Shown: positions 1 through 12,854, counted from the stretch's first letter. The stretch is 25,000 nt of DNA from Neocallimastix lanati (nom. inval.) (GCA_016946835.1 JACVTC010000009.1:1315001-1340000); one strand, 5' to 3'. Translations and numbers: made by a program. Notes: generated by a model not told the origin, from the sequence alone.

Positions 1-21
1 TATATAATATTTATTAATTAC

Positions 22-1969
<1,948 letters not shown>

Positions 1970-4341
1970 TTTTTTTTTTTTTATTTATTATTATGTTATA
2001 CTTAAATATTAACTAATTATAATGATAATAAGAATATAAAGTCAAAATATAGTTTATTCTCGCTAATATACTAATTTCGTTTTTTTTATTTTAAAAAAAA
2101 AAAAAAAATTAAAAAAATAAAAATAAAAAAATTTAAAAAAAATGATTATTTGAAATTTTAAAATTTAAGTAATAATATTAATATACATATATATATATTT
2201 TAAATTTTACATTTGTATTGCATATTAAATTAATAAATAATTATATTAAAAATTTTTATATAAAGTCTTTCATAAAATATAACAATAATTCCTTATATAT
2301 CAATTTAATAAAAATAATTACAACTAAAATAATTATAATTAAACACTATTTTAAAAAAAATTTTTATTTATTTAAAAACTTTTTATAATGAATAAAATAT
2401 CTCAAAACAAGCAAAGACATAAACCAATATATATGATTCCATTTCTATTCACCACTTCCATTTATAATAAATTCAGAAAGACGAAAAATAAAATATAATT
2501 GGACATATAATTATTTAGGTCACTTTTTTTTTTATAATATAAATTTATTATTTAAATAATAACAATTTTATAAGAACATAGATAGACTAATTTATTAATA
2601 GAACTTTACATTTTATAAAAATGACTTTCTCTTATTTATAATAATTATAAAAACTATTTCTTAATAATAAAATATATAATTATATTAATTATTTAATATT
2701 TTATTTATAAAGACATGTAAAAATTATAGTTTAAAAATGTCAACTTTAACTATTTCAGTAATTATAGTATTTTTATATTTTTATTTTTTTTTAAAAAAAA
2801 ATAAAGATATAAAACTATATACTGTCAATGCAATAAAGTTTTTTTTATATTGCAAGCCTTTACTACCAAAAATAGGTATAGGTATCTACTATTCAAGGTG
2901 AAAACTCTTGCGTAATATTACTTTTAAATTTCAAAATTCTTTTTTTTTTTATTATTATATTTATTATTTATATAATTTCTTTTATTATATTTTGTGAAAT
3001 TTTAAATAATAAATAAATATATAAAAAATATACTTTTTAATAAATGTTTTTTTACTTCTTTTTTTATATATTTATATACAATTCACTTATATTATTGTAC
3101 TAATCTATTATAAATCCTAATTTAATGAGGTAGAAAGAAAAAAAATATATTTTAAAGGAATATTGCTCCTTTTTATACTTTTTTTTTTTTTTTTTTTTAA
3201 ATTTAATAAATAACTAAAATAAAATAAAAATAAAATAAAATAAATTTGGAATAAATAAAAAAGAATAAAATGGAATTAGCCAAATATATTTTCATAATTT
3301 ATTTAATATATTTCAACATATAATATAATATATAATATAATTTAATACTAATATTAATATTAATATTAATATTATATAATTTTTTTCTTTTTTTTTTTTT
3401 TAAATTAATATAACCTTAATTAATTCTCAGTCAATATTTAATTGGCTTATAACGATTTCTACCATTACATCATGTGATATTTTAAAATTATATATTTTTT
3501 AAATAATAAACCTAACCATTTATGACCTTCATAATAAGATTAATATATATATATTTTTTTTTTTTAAAAAAAAATAAAACTAAAAAGAACTAAAAATTAG
3601 TTTACAAAATAATAAAAATAAATGATCCACAACTTTTTAATTTTTTATTAAACACTTTATTAAAAAAAAAAAAAAAAAAAACTTTAATAATAATAATAAT
3701 AATAATATATTATAAAAACATTTCATGCTTTCATAAAATTTTCATTTAATATAAATCATTTAAATAATTTCTCTTTTAACTTTTTTTTTTTTTTTTTTAT
3801 AATTATTTTATTAATTGTTTATTTATTTTTAATATTTTTCTTTTCTCCTTCTTCTTTTCTATCTTTTTTCTTTAATATATTCGAAAAAAATACAATAAAA
3901 AAAATAAAAATTCATATAAGAATAAAAATTAATAAAAAAAAAAAATAAAATATATGAAAAATAATTTGGGAAAAATTATATGAAAAATTTGGGAAAGAAA
4001 TTGAGAAGAAAAAAAAAAAAAAAAGTTAAAACAAATGGAAATTTTCTATAAAAAAAATTTTTTTGAATAATACATTTATATATTTTTCTGTTATTTGTCT
4101 TGTTTGTTTTTCAATAAGTACAAATATATTATATAACTTCAATATATATAATTTTAATTATTCTTTTTTTTTTTTTTTTTTTTTTTTGGAGTTAATGAAA
4201 AGTATTATGTATTTTAAATTTGATTGTTTTGCTTTATTTTAAAATAATTTGATTTGATCAGGTTTTTGAAATGTTAATAAATATATAGAAATATATAGAA
4301 ACATTTATATATAAATATATATATTTTTAAGGATTTAAAAT
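1970..4341. other. AT-rich intergenic region, no gene seen
   Basis: This stretch lies between the start of the Tlg1-like gene and the 3' end of the KH gene, so it should hold the SNARE promoter and the KH gene's 3'UTR and terminator. Both strands consist of A/T runs, TA dinucleotide tracts and short AAT/ATTT repeats. The slightly G+C-richer patches (around 2400-2490, 2850-2920 and 3420-3475) give no frame longer than about 20 codons that looks coding. No polyadenylation signal can be singled out because AATAAA is everywhere. Confidence 0.8.
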
Positions 4342-5930
4342 TTAAGCAGAAGAAGCTGGTTCATTATTAGCTGGAGTAGAAGCTTCAGCATTTTCATTTT
4401 GTGTCTTCTTTTCAAGGTTTAAACGACGTTGCTTCTCAGCCTCCAATTGTTCATATATTAATTGTAAAGCCTTATCAATATTTTCAGAAGTACCAGTAAT
4501 AGTAAATTCTCTTACTTTACTACCATTCTTACTAGCATCAATTGGTGAAATATTAATTTTGGATCCAGAAACATTTCTAATTTCAGTAATTTTTTTACCT
4601 CCTTTACCAATAATACAACCAACCATATCAGCTGGGAAGTTAATTTTTCTAACATCAAGATCAGCTTTTGCCTTTCCACTATTACTACCGTTCTTACGTT
4701 TGTCATTACTGTTGGAAGAGTGATTATCGCGATAGTGAGAATCATGGTTAGCATTATTGTGTTGTTGTTGTTCAAAGGTACGATATTGATTGTAAACGGT
4801 ACTAATGTTGTTTCTAAGAGTTGGGGAATATTGAATACAATATGTTTTTTCAGTATCACTTAAAATACATTCACCAATTTTATGAACAGCAATATGAATA
4901 GCATCAACAGTTCCTATAATATCAATAACACGTTCTGTAGATTGTGGTAACATTTCTTTAGAAGCAACAATACGAGCACCTGAAGCCTCTCTGATTTCCT
5001 TAATCTTAGCACCATTCTTTCCAATAATAGAACCTAATAATAAATGATTGATTAATAAGTGAATAGCAGTCACAGGATCATTATTACCATTATTATTATT
5101 TGGATTGTTGTGATTGTTGTTATTAGTGAAGTGATTTAAGAAGTTAAATTGATTACTATAAATGTTTGTACATGGAACGCTAGCATTTTCTAATAAATAA
5201 TTAGCAAAAGATGAGTAAGCCTATTCATCACATTTTTTTTTTATTGTTATTGTCATTGTTATTATTATTATTATTATGTTGTTATTATTATGGTATTTAT
5301 TTTTTTTTAAAAAAAAAAAAAAAAAAAAAAGTCAAGTATAATAGAATTTTATTAATAGTAAATAAAAATATAATTAGTTATTGAAATAAATAATATTCAT
5401 AAATAAAAAGATATTGGGAAAAAATTAAAAATTTAAATATTAAAATTTATATGATAAAACAAATATAAAAATAAATTAAATTATATTAAAATAATTAATT
5501 ATTATAAAGTATTTTATATCATTTAACTTCTTTCATCCCATAATTATATATATATGCATTGAATTTAATAATAAAAGAAAAATAACTAATGAAATATATA
5601 TAAAATTACCTTAGCAACACTATCTAAATTACCAGTAACAGTTAAAATTCTTTCATTTACACCAGTAACAACTTTAGAAACGGCAGCTTTAACACCAGTA
5701 ATTTCACGAACTTCAGTAACGTTCTTACCACCTTTACCAATAATAATACCAGCATCTCTGATAGTAACTAATGAACGTAAACTAAGAAAATTAGTGTCAT
5801 TATTTTCTGGCTTTTTGGTAGTATCAGTAGTATTAGCAGGTACTTCATTTTGTTCACTAACTGTTAAAGTATCTGGATTATTTAATAAACCAGTAAAACT
5901 AGCAATATCATAAGTTGGTTCCTGAGCCAT
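4342..5930 (-). CDS. Three-KH-domain RNA-binding protein (PBP2/HEK2/Rnc1-like)
   Basis: Complete two-exon gene; exons 5930-5610 (107 codons) and 5220-4342 (292 codons plus TAA), 399 residues. It is a poly(C)-binding/hnRNP K-type protein, a family that binds single-stranded pyrimidine-rich mRNA. KH1 spans about residues 50-118 with loop GKGG at 65-68. KH2 spans about 158-228 with GKNG at 174-177. KH3 spans about 295-368 with GKGG at 312-315. The three GxxG loops are intact, so RNA binding is expected. KH1's GVKAAVSKVV and LTVTG are hallmarks of the fungal PBP2/HEK2/Rnc1 group. An Asn/His-rich linker (about 139-157) separates KH1 and KH2, and an Asn/His/Ser-rich linker (about 256-290) separates KH2 and KH3. 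The tail is charged, then Ala/Ser-rich. The start is the first ATG, in AAAAATGG context. Orthology to one yeast paralogue cannot be decided. The internal GTG at 5073 is Val157, not a start. Confidence 0.93.
5221..5609 (-). other. Intron of the KH-domain gene
   Basis: 389-nt phase-0 intron with donor AAG|GTAATT (5609) and acceptor GATGAATAG (ending 5221). Joining gives DSVAKAYSSFANYLLEN, the expected last helix of KH1, which supports both splice sites. Without splicing the first exon meets a stop seven codons later. Confidence 0.88.
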
Positions 5931-7436
5931 TTTTAAAATTGACTATTAATATAATTAATGTTTGTTTATATTTTTTATTAAAAACAAAATTAATATTAAC
6001 ATTATTTTATTTTTTTTTTATATTATTATTATTATATTATTTTTTTCCTTTTAATTTTAACATTTTTCTATATAAGTATTAATAATAATTTGTTAATTGT
6101 TATTTAACTTTTGGTTTTAATTCTAAATATATATATTGAAATGTATTATAATCTTTTATCAATTGTTTTTTTTTTTTTTTTTAATTTAATTTAATACCTA
6201 ATAAAATTATATTATATATATCATTATCTTTTGTAACAACTTTAAATTAATATTTTCTAATACAATTTATTTCTAAATTCTTATTCTAAATAATTTATTT
6301 ATTTAGTTTTAATAAGTACTGATCAACCTTTTTCCTTTTAAAAATGATCCTTGAATAATATTTTTTTTTTTTTTAATTTTCTTATATTTTTCTAAATAAA
6401 AAAAAAAGTAAAAGGAAAAGGAAAATATCATATAAGAAGATACGTAAATAATTGAATTATTTACTTCATAATATCCTATTTTTTAAAATTGTTTTCTCTA
6501 TAACGTAAGATTTATTTAAATTTTCTTTTATAAAAATTTAGATTAAAAACATATATTTTTCAAAATTTGTTATACATCAAACAATAAAATTATACAAAAT
6601 ATGTGTTTATTTTATATATATATATATATATATATATGTTTACAATATAATTAATTTATTAATTTTTACTTTTATTTTCATGTACTATTCCTATATATCT
6701 TTCTTTTCTTTATTTACTTATATATATATATAAATTGAAAAAACTATTATACTAGTAAAAATTGAATATTTAATATTATTTATTTATTTATTCTTATTTA
6801 TTCCAAAAAATTTTAAAAAACAATTAAACAAAACAAAACAAAACAAAAATATTAATAATAATAATAATAAATTAATCCTTATTAAAACCATCTATTAATA
6901 TTGCTTCTTATTGTTTATAATTTAAATATTTTAAATTATTATATATATTAATATTCAAGGGGAAAAAAAAAAAAAATAATAATAATAATAATAATAAATA
7001 TATATTTTTACCTAGTATTAATTTTATGAAAAAATAAAAAAATCCAATGTTTACAATTAAAATATAAATTGATTAATAAAAATATATATAAGGGAAAGAA
7101 AACTTTTTTAAAATTTGTATTGATAAAGGCTTTTTAATGGCGATTTTTTTGGTCTAAAAAAAAAAAATGATTGATGTTTTGAAATAGGGATAAAATGAAT
7201 ACTTAATTATAAACCTTCTTTATTGTATATATAATAAAATATATTAATAAAAAATATATATATATTTTTATTAAATTATTAAAATAAAATTCATCTATTA
7301 ATTTTATTTTTATTATTATTATTATTAATTTTTGTTTTTATTTACTTTTAATTTACAATCTTTTATTTACTTAACAAATGAATAATTTTATAATTAATAT
7401 TGGTATTTTTAAAAAATAAAAAAAAAAAATAAAATA

Positions 7437-7468
<32 letters not shown>

Positions 7469-8365
7469 ATTTTTTTAATTCAAAATAAAATTTAATCTTA
7501 AAATAATTAATATATTAGCATAATAGGTATGATTAATGATTTCTTTTTAATATAAATTTCTTAATGCTATATATTACAATTTATATAACTAAATAAATAA
7601 ATAAAACTAATTTAATATATACCTAATAAATAAAAATAAATATAATTTAATTTATACCTCTCTATATATAATATTTAAAGAGTAATATTATACAAATGAA
7701 AATATAAAATATTAATATGATGATTTATTTATTGATTTATTCATTCATTCATTCATATAAGAAAAATTTTAATTAAAAAAAGTATGAAATTATTTTTTAA
7801 AAAAAAAATATTAATAATAAAAAAAAAGAAAATAAAAATATATATATATACATATTAAAGTAAAGGACATTAAATTAACGTATTATTATATTATTCATCT
7901 TTCAGAAAAAAAAAAATTTTATTTATTATATTGTTTTTACCTTTTATTTTCATATTATTTTTATATTATTATTATTATTGTTATTATTATTGTTATTTTA
8001 AAACAAATCTATATTGATATTTTTATTTTATACTTAATTATGGTTAATTATGGTTAAGATAAAAAAAAAAAAAAAACCTTTACTACATTCATATTAATTG
8101 ATAATAAATACGCCACTTGATTTTAGGGTATATTATTATTAGCTAAAATAAAATTATTAGACCATATGAATTATTAGTATAAAAAAAATTTTATGACTAT
8201 TCAAATAATAAAAGCCACTATCAAATTAAAAAAGTAAAGTAGAGAAAGTAGAAAAATTCTAAAAAAAAAAAAATCTTTTTATAGTATGTACATATATTTA
8301 AATATATGAATATATATTAATTATTAATTTATTGTAATGAAGTAAAACTTATTTTAAAAAGTTTA
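5931..8365. other. AT-rich intergenic region, no gene seen
   Basis: Upstream of the KH gene and downstream of the tRNA. It must contain the KH promoter but no distinct element can be picked out of the TA-rich background. It holds (TA)n tracts at about 6616-6637 and 7445-7466, AAT/ATT triplet runs and many A or T runs. No frame resembles coding sequence on either strand. A TACGCCA motif at 8109-8115 recurs elsewhere in the window. Confidence 0.8.
8356..8360 (-). terminator. RNA polymerase III terminator of the tRNA gene
   Basis: A TTTTT run on the minus strand, starting six bases beyond the mature 3' end of the tRNA-Arg gene. This is the usual Pol III stop signal, though T runs are common here. 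Confidence 0.7.
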
Positions 8366-8438
8366 CACCCGAGATGGGACTCGAACCCACAATCTTTTCC
8401 TTAGGAGGGAAACGCCTTATCCATTGGGCTACACGGGC
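8366..8438 (-). tRNA. trnR(ccu): tRNA-Arg, anticodon CCU
   Basis: 73-nt gene without intron and without encoded CCA. Read on the minus strand from 8438: acceptor arm GCCCGTG pairs with CTCGGGT (one G-U pair and one U-U mismatch at 6:67). The D arm is GCCC-AATGGATA-AGGC. The anticodon arm TTTCC-CTCCTAA-GGAAA places CCU in positions 34-36. The variable loop is AGATT, and the T arm GTGGG-TTCGAGT-CCCAT is intact. Internal promoters match well: A box TAGCCCAATGG and B box GGTTCGAGTCC. It decodes AGG. Confidence 0.95.
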
Positions 8439-8706
8439 TAATACACTAGTTCAAGTTATAGTACTAATATAAAAATAAGATTTAAATAGAAATTTTGGGT
8501 TAGAAATAATGTATAAATATTATTGTTTATAATTAAAATAATATATACATATATATATAATTATTCAAATATTACTTTTAATAAAAGAATGGTAAGATCT
8601 TTTATCATAATTAAAAAAAATAAATTTATAATATTAAGGACTCTATTATTATGATAATAAATTAATGCATCATTATTATTAATAGGTTTTATTTTTATTT
8701 TTATAT
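8439..8706. other. AT-rich spacer upstream of the tRNA gene
   Basis: The 5' flank of the tRNA gene. Only A/T-rich filler and a short TA tract near 8540-8560 are seen. No gene is visible. Confidence 0.7.
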
Positions 8707-8878
8707 TTTAAATACCCTCACAATGCATCCAGTATCGATTCAGAATAAGTTGATACTCGATGTAATATCTAGAGAAAATTTCATTTCTTTTGAAAATTGC
8801 TTAATCTCCATAGATTAAAATTTGAGAATATCTGAGGAAGTGATCTCTTCCAGCACTTTAGCAATATCATTTTCAGAA

Positions 8879-8910
<32 letters not shown>

Positions 8911-8971
8911 GATAGTTGTGAGATACTAGTCTCTGGACTAGTTGGGGAACCGATATAAGGGACCGTCTATT
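8707..8971 (-). pseudogene. Decayed coding remnant of unknown family
   Basis: This patch has much higher G+C than its surroundings and reads like protein on the minus strand. From 8971 it reads ISVPQLVQRLVSHNYQ. A 28-base A run (8910-8883 on this strand) follows, then in another frame from 8880 KLSENDIAKVLEEITSSDIL, and further SMEIKQFSKEMKFSLDITSS after an in-frame TAA. A second stop comes before a tail near 8707. Amphipathic, charged composition is unlike translated repeat DNA. Two in-frame stops and a frame change across the A run mean it is broken, unless the A run and stops are inside introns. I do not recognise the family. It may derive from a transposable element or an old host gene. 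Confidence 0.45.
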
Positions 8972-9340
8972 CCACTTTTTTTTGAGAATTATATAGTGTT
9001 AAGAATTAAATTATAAATATTGGTAATTATATTTTATTTAAGAAATACATTTTAAAAATTAATAATTATATATTATTTAATTAAAAAAAAATGTATTTTT
9101 AAAGTAAAGTTATTAGGAAATTAATAGTTTAAGAGATATGTTTTATAAAAATATTGTAATATCTAAAAAAAAAAAAAAAATGATATTAAATAATTATTTT
9201 TAGCAATTATATAAAATTATGAAAATGTAATAATAAATATTTTTATATGTAAAAATAAAACAATAAAAATAAAAAAAAGAATAACATATTATTATAAAAC
9301 ATTATTAAATTATTTTCTTATTATAATTTATTAGAATATA

Positions 9341-9526
9341 TTATTGTGTCATAATTCTTAAGAGAACCGACCAAATAAATAAATAACTGGATATGGAATA
9401 TTTTGAATGTTCCGTACCATCTAAAACACAAAATACAGTAAAACACTTAGAAATAATAGAAAATATTTGATACTGTCGAAATTTAGGATTGAAGTTCACT
9501 AACAGATCAATTAAAATTATATTTCG
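9341..9526 (-). pseudogene. Possible short coding remnant (61 codons, open)
   Basis: Open minus-strand frame without a convincing start, ending in TAA at 9343-9341. It includes FNPKFRQYQIFSIISKC and CVLDGTEHSKYSISSYLF. The mix of Gly, Asp, His, Cys and Arg is unusual for translated AT filler, and the patch is G+C-richer than its flanks. It lies about 110 bp outside the MULE element. No family is recognised. It could be chance. Confidence 0.22.
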
Positions 9527-9635
9527 TTATTGACAATTTTATTTTAAAATTCTATTTTTATTATAAAAACAAATACCAGGAATATTTAATTAGCTAGCAA
9601 CAAAAAGGTTTGGACTAATTTAATAAAGACAATCC

Positions 9636-9847
9636 GGGAGAGTTGCATTTCCCCAAATTGCATTTCGACAAGTGGTGTATTGATATAAATAAATGAATAA
9701 ATAAATATTAATTCAAAATAATTTTCTTTAAAATTGTTTTTATTCAATGTTAATAATATTTAATTTTATTTATTTATTTATTTAATAGTTTTCAACTTGG
9801 TGAAATGCAATCCGGAGAAACGCAATTTGGCGAAATGCCCCACTCCC
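9636..9847. repeat. Left terminal inverted repeat of the MULE-like element
   Basis: Holds about five copies of the 15-bp unit. Two face inward at the outer end (9642-9673), and three lie in the opposite orientation at the inner end (9793-9840). They are separated by about 120 bp of ATTT/AAAT-rich filler. The outer ~32 bases match the inverted right end almost perfectly. Confidence 0.8.
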
Positions 9848-9899
9848 AATTCAATGAAATCATTTCTAACAATTTCCTTTTTTTTTTTTTTTTTTTTTT

Positions 9900-11100
9900 T
9901 TTAATAGAATTTCCATATTTTTTGTCATATTTAACTAAAGTTTTGATTTCCCCAGTACGTATTAATTTTTTTTTCTTTTTTTTATTTTTTAAAATTCCAG
10001 CAGTTCTCCTTTCGTAATCAATGTAATATTTTAATTCTTCTTTTTGCAATTCCGATAATAATTGAAAAAAAGTTGTTTTTTTTTTTGCAGATAATTTTTT
10101 TAGGTATTTATTAAAAGTTTCTGAAACATTATTTGTAATATGCTCAATATTATCATAATAGTTCCAATTTTCAGTTTCATTGCTAATTAAATAGGTTTTT
10201 TTTTTAAAATATTCTAAAAATTCTAAAAATTGAACATAATTATGTTCTTAGCACTCACTTTTTATTTTACTATTAATATCATATATATATTCAGGATTAA
10301 TAAAAGGAAAGTTCGAAATATTATTATAATAAATATATAAATCTTTTTATTTTTTCAACTTTATTACCATATAATTCTTTTTTTTTTTTTTTTTTTAATT
10401 TCTAATGCTCTTTTAAAATGCCATATATAATATTTAATATTTTCATTAATAAAAACTTTTTCTGCAGCATTAGATATAACTTTTTCATAATTGCAATGAA
10501 ATATTTTTTGTATAATTTCAATACTATTATATTTACTAGAATTTTTTTTTTTTTTTTTTATTTCTTCAAATAATATTTCATAAGTTGTTTGCTTTTTATT
10601 TTTTAATAGTGAAAAGGAAGTAGTGTAAAAACAATTTAATTCGGTAACATAGGTTCTGGTTATGAATACTTGATAACTAAATATAGGTGCATATAAAATG
10701 TACCATCCGCAAAAAATATGTTGATTTTTAGAAAATAATTCTGCTTGGAATAGAGATTGAAAAGTAATTAAATCATTATTTTTGAATATCATAAAATTTT
10801 CATCCCTTTTTGTTTTATAATATTTTGATTCATTGGGAATTTCATCTAATGTTGTTATATCAGGAGGTAGCTGTTTTCTTCTTCTTCTTGTTACTTGAGA
10901 TTTAATTGAATTATATCCAGGACATATAAGACCCATACCTTGAGAAATTTCATCATATTTATTTTTTTATATTTACATTAAAAAGAATTGAACTATTTAA
11001 AATTTCATCTTTAATTTTTTATTTTTTGCAATTGATTTAACCTCTTCAAATTTATTTTCAAGATGATTATGTAAGTTTTCATCGTTATTATAAAAATATT
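9900..11100 (-). pseudogene. MULE transposase pseudogene
   Basis: Encoded a cut-and-paste transposase. The longest intact block (10936-10364, 190 codons) reads CPGYNSIKSQ, KQLPPDITTLDEIP, then the MULE core FSYQVFITRTYVTEL, TSFSLLKNKKQTTYEILF and YYIWHFKRAL. A second block (about 10328-9903) has FPFINPEYIYDI, WNYYDNIEHITNNVSETFN and ELQKEELKYYIDYERR, the usual C-terminal region with the conserved TNN-x-x-E-x-FN. Traces of the N-terminus continue upstream to about 11100 with stops. It is dead. A poly-A/T run breaks the frame near 10375, there is a TAA inside the second block, and catalytic signatures are eroded: the family's DGTF is CGWY (block residues 76-79) and DFE is NYE (149-151). The conserved His (H173) remains. 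Confidence 0.82.
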
Positions 11101-11931
11101 ATTATTGATGTTGTGTAATTATTACTACAGTATATATTATTTATTTATTATTTATTATATATTATTTATTATGAATTTGTAAAACACTATAAGAAAAACT
11201 TTTTACGTTATTCTAAAGTAGGTAAATATTATTTTTATTAATTCATTTATATATATTTGTAAATAATAATAATTATTATTTATAATTTTAATCGTCATTA
11301 TTATTATTAATAACAATCCTTTTATAATTATAACAATACTGTTTATATTATTATTATTATTATTATTATTTATTACTATTTATTATTTATCAATTATTTA
11401 TTATTTATTTATTTATTTATTTAAACAAATATTTGTAAAGATATTTATATATGAAAAAATTTTTTTTAATATTTAAATATTTACTTCAAAAATATAAATG
11501 CCTCAATATTAATAATATTTAATTTTATTTATTGATTTATTTATTTATTTAATGATTTCTAACCCTAATTTAACCCTTAAGAAATTAATTAAAATAAGAC
11601 CAAGAAAAAAGATGATTAATGCTACATATAATGGAGATTTCCCATTAAAATTATTTTCATTAGAAAGTTATTTTTGTTAAATCCTGTATCAGTTTAAATG
11701 TAAAAACCTAGATATATTCTAATGGAATATTTCCTATATTCTTTATTCCTAAATTAATATTAAAAATTATTTAATTTATTATTTTATATTTTATTTCTTT
11801 TTTACTTTTAAATGATTTTTTATTTTTTTCTTTTTTTTTGTTTATTTATTTATTTTAATAATTAATTTATCAATCAGTTAAACCTTATTCATTATTAATA
11901 ATAATTTAATAATATGATAATCGATGTGTAT
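11101..11931. other. Non-coding interior of the MULE-like element
   Basis: AT-rich filler between the transposase remnant and the right terminus, with ATT, ATTT and TTTAT repeats. A segment at about 11501-11556 is a near-copy, in direct orientation, of about 9744-9789 in the left terminus. A small open frame lies at 11552-11680. Confidence 0.6.
11552..11680 (+). CDS. Small open reading frame, 42 codons, uncertain
   Basis: ATG to TAA, reading MISNPNLTLKKLIKIRPRKK then INATYNGDFPLKLFSLESYFC. It is basic in the middle and has balanced composition for this AT-rich setting. It lies inside the MULE-like element, on the strand opposite the transposase. It could be an accessory frame, a captured exon fragment or chance. 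No family is recognised. Confidence 0.25.
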   Translation: MISNPNLTLKKLIKIRPRKKMINATYNGDFPLKLFSLESYFC

Positions 11932-12134
11932 AGGGTATGGGGCATTTCGCCAAATTGCAATTCGCCAAGTCGCATTTCGCCAAATTTGAAAATTATTAAA
12001 TAAATAAATCAATACTCCACTTGTCGAAATGCAACCTGGCGAAATGCAACTTAGGGAAATGCAACATTATAATACTACGCCACTTGGGGAAATGAAATCT
12101 GGCGAAATGCAATTTGGGGAAATGCAACTCTCCC
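11932..12134. repeat. Right terminal inverted repeat of the MULE-like element
   Basis: Holds about nine copies of the 15-bp unit in three clusters: about 11940-11985, 12021-12065 and 12083-12127. It therefore has roughly twice as many units as the left end. The inner cluster is inverted relative to the others. Such units are plausible transposase-binding sites, but that role is inferred. Confidence 0.8.
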
Positions 12135-12139
12135 TTCCC

Positions 12140-12477
12140 AATCGTGCATTTTACAATATGGCGTATTTTATATGTGGCTTGCTTTTAATAATCAAATAAG
12201 TAATAATTAAATAAATAAATAATAAATATTATTTTTTTTATATATTTAATTTATTAATATTCAATTATAAAAATAATTTTTTATAATTCTTTTTTAATAG
12301 AATATATTATTATTTCTTTTGAAATAGTTATTTAATAATATTTAATTGAAAAAATATATTATTATTTCTTTTAAAATAATAATTATTTATATATTTATTT
12401 ATGAATGTATAAAATATCTTAAAATTGTATGGCTTTATTTAAAAAATATTATACGCCATATTAGGAAATACACAATC
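12140..12477. mobile_element. Small non-coding element with inverted ends (MITE-like)
   Basis: A 338-bp AT-rich body flanked by inverted ends of 32 bp (12140-12171 and 12446-12477) that match at 24 of 32 positions by my count. Twelve bases, AATATGGCGTAT, match without a gap. Nothing inside is coding. It begins five bases after the MULE-like element ends. No clean target duplication is visible. Size and structure suggest a non-autonomous DNA transposon. Confidence 0.5.
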
Positions 12478-12854
12478 CTCTATTTATATTGCTTTACCAA
12501 AATGATTTTGTAATTAAACTATTATTTTATTTTTTTATTTTTATTTTATTTTTTTTTTTTTTTGATGGAAGTATTAAAAATTAATAATTAATTTTACTTT
12601 TCTTTCAACTATCAATTAAAATCTATAGATATATATAGAGATAAATTAATATAATTACAAATTTTTTTTAAAAAATAAAAAAAAAAAAAAAACAAACTAT
12701 TTCCAATTATTAAATAGTTATTAAAAAAAAATAATAAAAATTTTATTATTTTTTTTTAATAACTATTTATTGATTGTTAAATAAAAATTCTTTTTTCTTC
12801 ATATACTGAAATTAAAATAAAACAATTCAAAAGTTTGTCAAATAAACCATTTCA

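Larger units (their letters stand above)
9636..12134 (-). mobile_element. Decayed MULE-like DNA transposon with iterated terminal inverted repeats
   Basis: About 2.5 kb bounded by inverted termini that start GGGAGAGTTGCATTTCCCCAA at 9636 and, inverted, at 12134. The inner edges also match in inverted orientation (ending near 9847 and 11932). Between them lies a broken minus-strand transposase with the MULE family layout. Each terminus is made of copies of a degenerate ~15-bp unit, GGCGAAATGCAAYTT. No 8-10 bp target duplication is clear at the exact ends. Structure and coding content together make class II MULE the best call. Confidence 0.8.

Noticed and set aside
2401-2490. Slightly G+C-richer patch with a short minus-strand ATG frame (about 18 codons)
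   Set aside because: Too short, with no family resemblance and no splice-linked continuation that I could find.
4512-4859. 115-codon minus-strand frame inside the KH gene
   Set aside because: It is an alternative frame of exon 2; the KH frame has the conserved GxxG motifs and normal composition.
5071-5073. GTG as start of a separate 243-residue two-KH protein
   Set aside because: The frame is open upstream to a good acceptor at 5221 and joins in phase to exon 1, completing KH1.
9792-9900. Transposase C-terminus reading on into SPNCVSPDCISPS
   Set aside because: This tail is translation of an A run and of the terminal inverted repeat; the real C-terminus probably ended before it.
9805-10017. 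70-codon plus-strand frame
   Set aside because: It is antisense to the transposase C-terminus and runs across the left terminal repeat and T runs.
11563-11579. AACCCTAATTTAACCCTT resembling telomere repeats
   Set aside because: Only two imperfect units, inside a transposon; too short to call an interstitial telomere.
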